Source of the DNA: Nematostella vectensis
Taxonomy: Eukaryota > Cnidaria > Anthozoa > Actiniaria > Edwardsiidae
NCBI RefSeq assembly: GCF_932526225.1
Contig: NC_064037.1
Coordinates: 1,180,001-1,240,000 of the forward strand
Direction of reading: 5' to 3'
Length of the DNA: 60,000 nt
This document shows positions 58,054 to 60,000 of this stretch, one piece after another. The notes under the pieces were generated by a model. That model was not told the origin of the DNA, made no database searches, and was given only the letters and a program-made list of their open reading frames with translations. How positions within the stretch are numbered: the first letter of the stretch is position 1; every line of letters begins with the position of its first letter. A program made the translations under genes and the position numbers.

Positions 58054-58393
58054 GCTACCCTGTCTTGCACTTCTTCTGGATCACTTTCAATGGAAAAAAT
58101 GTATCATCGCAGCAACCTGTAGAACTATAACAACAGTGATGACAACAGTAGCTACGCAAAGCAAAGTTTTCTTTTCATACTTCGAATTATTCTTGGTCAG
58201 ATTAAATTCAAGCTCGGGGCAACACGTAGCAACCGGAGTCTTTAAAATTGTGTGCATTGGGTACATTATATTTGCTCACATACATGGAATTTATTATCAT
58301 GATCGATGACAGCCAATCACGCGCTCCAAAAGTTAGTGACAATCACACATTTTGGACTGAGGGACGGTGGCCTTTTCCAGAACTGACAATTGA

Positions 58394-59175
58394 CAGATGT
58401 CAATTTGGTATGGAAAACGCTATTTTAATGCTAGGCCCTGATGTCATATTGTCAATTTGGTATGGAAAACGCTATTTTAATGCTAGGACCTGATGTCATT
58501 TTGTCAATTTGGTATGGAAAACGCTATTTTAATGCTAGGACCTGATGTCATTTTGTCAATTTGGTATGGAAAACGCTATTTTAATGCTAGGACCTGATGT
58601 CATTTTGTCAATTTGGTATGGAAAACGCTATTTTAATGCTAGGGCCTGATGTCATTTTGTCAATTTGGTATGGAAAACGCTATTTTAATGCTAGGACCTG
58701 ATGTCATTTTGTCAATTTGGTATGGAAAACGCTATTTTAATGCTAGGACCTGATGTCATTTTGTCAATTTGGTATGGAAAACGCTATTTTAATGCTAGAA
58801 CTTGATGTCATTTTGTCAATTTGGTATGGAAAACGCTATTTTAATGCTAGAACTTGATGTAATTTTGTCAATTTGGTATGGAAAACGCTATTTTAATGCT
58901 AGGACTTGACGTCATTTTGTCAATTTGGTATGGAAAACGCTATTTTAATGCTAGAACTTGATGTAATTTTGTCAATTTGGTATGGAAAACGCTATTTTAA
59001 TGCTAGAACTTGATGTCATTTTGTCAATTTGGTATGGAAAACGCTATTAATGCTAGAACTTCATGTCATTTTGTCAATTCGGTATGGAAAACGCTATTTT
59101 AATGCTAGAACTTCATGTCATTTTGTCAATTTGGTATGGAAAGCGCTATTTTAATGCTAGGACTTGATGTCATTT
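58394..59175. repeat. 52-bp minisatellite
   Basis: About 15 copies of tgtcaatttggtatggaaaa, cgctattttaatgctaggac, ctgatgtcattt. The left copies carry gggcctgatg or ggacctgatg and the right copies agaacttgatg or agaacttcatg, showing a gradient of variants along the array. Confidence 0.96.
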
Positions 59176-59652
59176 AACAAATATTCTGAACGGATAGCCT
59201 TGCCCAATGTATATAGATAAAAAACCTCAAGTGGAGGCTCTTTTCTAAAATAAGAAGGAATGTGTACATCGAACATCACATTAACCCTGGTGTCGTGTCA
59301 GAACACTCTTGGGGCCCTGGTAACCAGGTCACGTGATGTTACCATCGGAGCCTCCAAGATTGTTATAGTATCAGCTTTTTTAGGCTCCATCACAAGCCAT
59401 TTCTGTGAGCTTTCAGTGCGTGTCCAAACCAACATATAGTTAGTGGGACAAAGGATCGTAACACCCGACGTCCCCTGGAAATAAAGCGTAAACATAATAC
59501 AGGCGCCCCATGTTCAAAACGTATTAAAAAAATATAAGAATTGGTAGTGGATTTTGGTGTATAATAAAGGCTGAAGTGTTACAAGAAGTCTATTCTCTGA
59601 GATTGTATATCAAATTGTAATACTATTTGCTAATTTATTCCTTTATCTATAG
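59176..59652. other. Region upstream of the window-end exon
   Basis: No gene is called. A 65-codon minus frame (59298-59495) has no recognisable domain. AATAA-type strings and AT runs fit intron or promoter DNA of the following exon. Confidence 0.4.
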
Positions 59653-60000
59653 GTTTCGAGCATGTAACTCTATACTAACTGTAACCAAGACAATAAACCA
59701 TGAACAGTGCAGCATTGAGTGTTTGATGCGTGACATCTTGTTCCTCAACGTCCTCAACAATACATCGCTTTCTTTCCCATTTGAGCCGTTTTGGGAGTTC
59801 AGAGGTATCGAAGTGCCTGAACTTGGGGCGCCTGTGGACATATTGAAGTTTTTTGGGATTGCACCTTTTGGGATACCTGCGGATGGAGACCTCGGCCGAT
59901 TTCGTGATAGTAGCACTTTTGCTTGTCCCCAATTTCCCAGGCCGGGCAGGATGAGCGGGAATTTCCAAACAGAGAGGGAAATATTGGAAATGTTTATCGA
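59653..60000 (+). CDS. Open exon running off the window, unknown protein
   Basis: After tattcctttatctatag the plus strand is open for 115 codons to the last base, with no stop. It reads FRACNSILTVTKTINHEQCS, IECLMRDILFLNVLNNTSLS, then FPFEPFWEFRGIEVPELGAP, VDILKFFGIAPFGIPADGDL and a Ser/Gly/Arg region. Composition is protein-like and not repetitive, and third positions look relaxed. The acceptor implies phase 2 entry, so it does not follow directly from exon 7 of the Tudor-like gene, whose phase 1 would hit a stop at once. Minus-strand frames across it (59647-59968) are probably shadows. I recognise no domain. Confidence 0.45.

Overview
This is eukaryotic nuclear DNA: AT-rich, gene-sparse, with spliced genes on both strands, GT-AG introns, a non-LTR retrotransposon, several small inverted-repeat elements and very many tandem repeats. 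The mix (a DUF4537/Tudor-like spliced gene, an ABHD1/3-type hydrolase, a CR1/L2-like LINE, TTAGGG-containing satellites) suits an invertebrate animal. A cnidarian is my best guess, but nothing here proves it.

Layout. 1-389: 40-bp minisatellite, cut by the window edge. 390-2577: no clear gene. 2578-11511: about 9 kb of a 22-bp satellite carrying TTAGGG in most units. 11512-14327: no clear gene. 14328-22214: 35-bp satellite interrupted at 15896-19579 by a 5'-truncated, frameshifted LINE flanked by a 7-bp target duplication. 22265-24750: 33-bp satellite. 24751-29500: mostly unassigned, with possible short exons near 27.85 and 28.94 kb. 29503-32040: 19-bp satellite. 33.65-48.06 kb: a spliced plus-strand gene with most introns in phase 1, encoding a DUF4537/Tudor-like domain and a long Ser-rich tail with repeated DSGY/DTGY motifs. 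Its introns hold hexanucleotide and minisatellite expansions and two MITE-like elements. 49789-51000: intact single-exon minus-strand alpha/beta hydrolase. 52.87-53.33 kb: a possible tiny gene. 53.96-54.19 kb: a MITE-like element. 57.27-59.17 kb: GAT-rich and 52-bp repeats. 59.65 kb to the end: a plus-strand open exon running off the window.

About 23 kb (roughly 38%) is tandem repeat in a dozen unrelated families, several with nested higher-order duplications. Most long open frames inside them arise because the period is a multiple of three, so they are not called as genes. The two well-supported protein products are the Tudor-like protein and the membrane-anchored hydrolase. Nothing in the sequence links them functionally.
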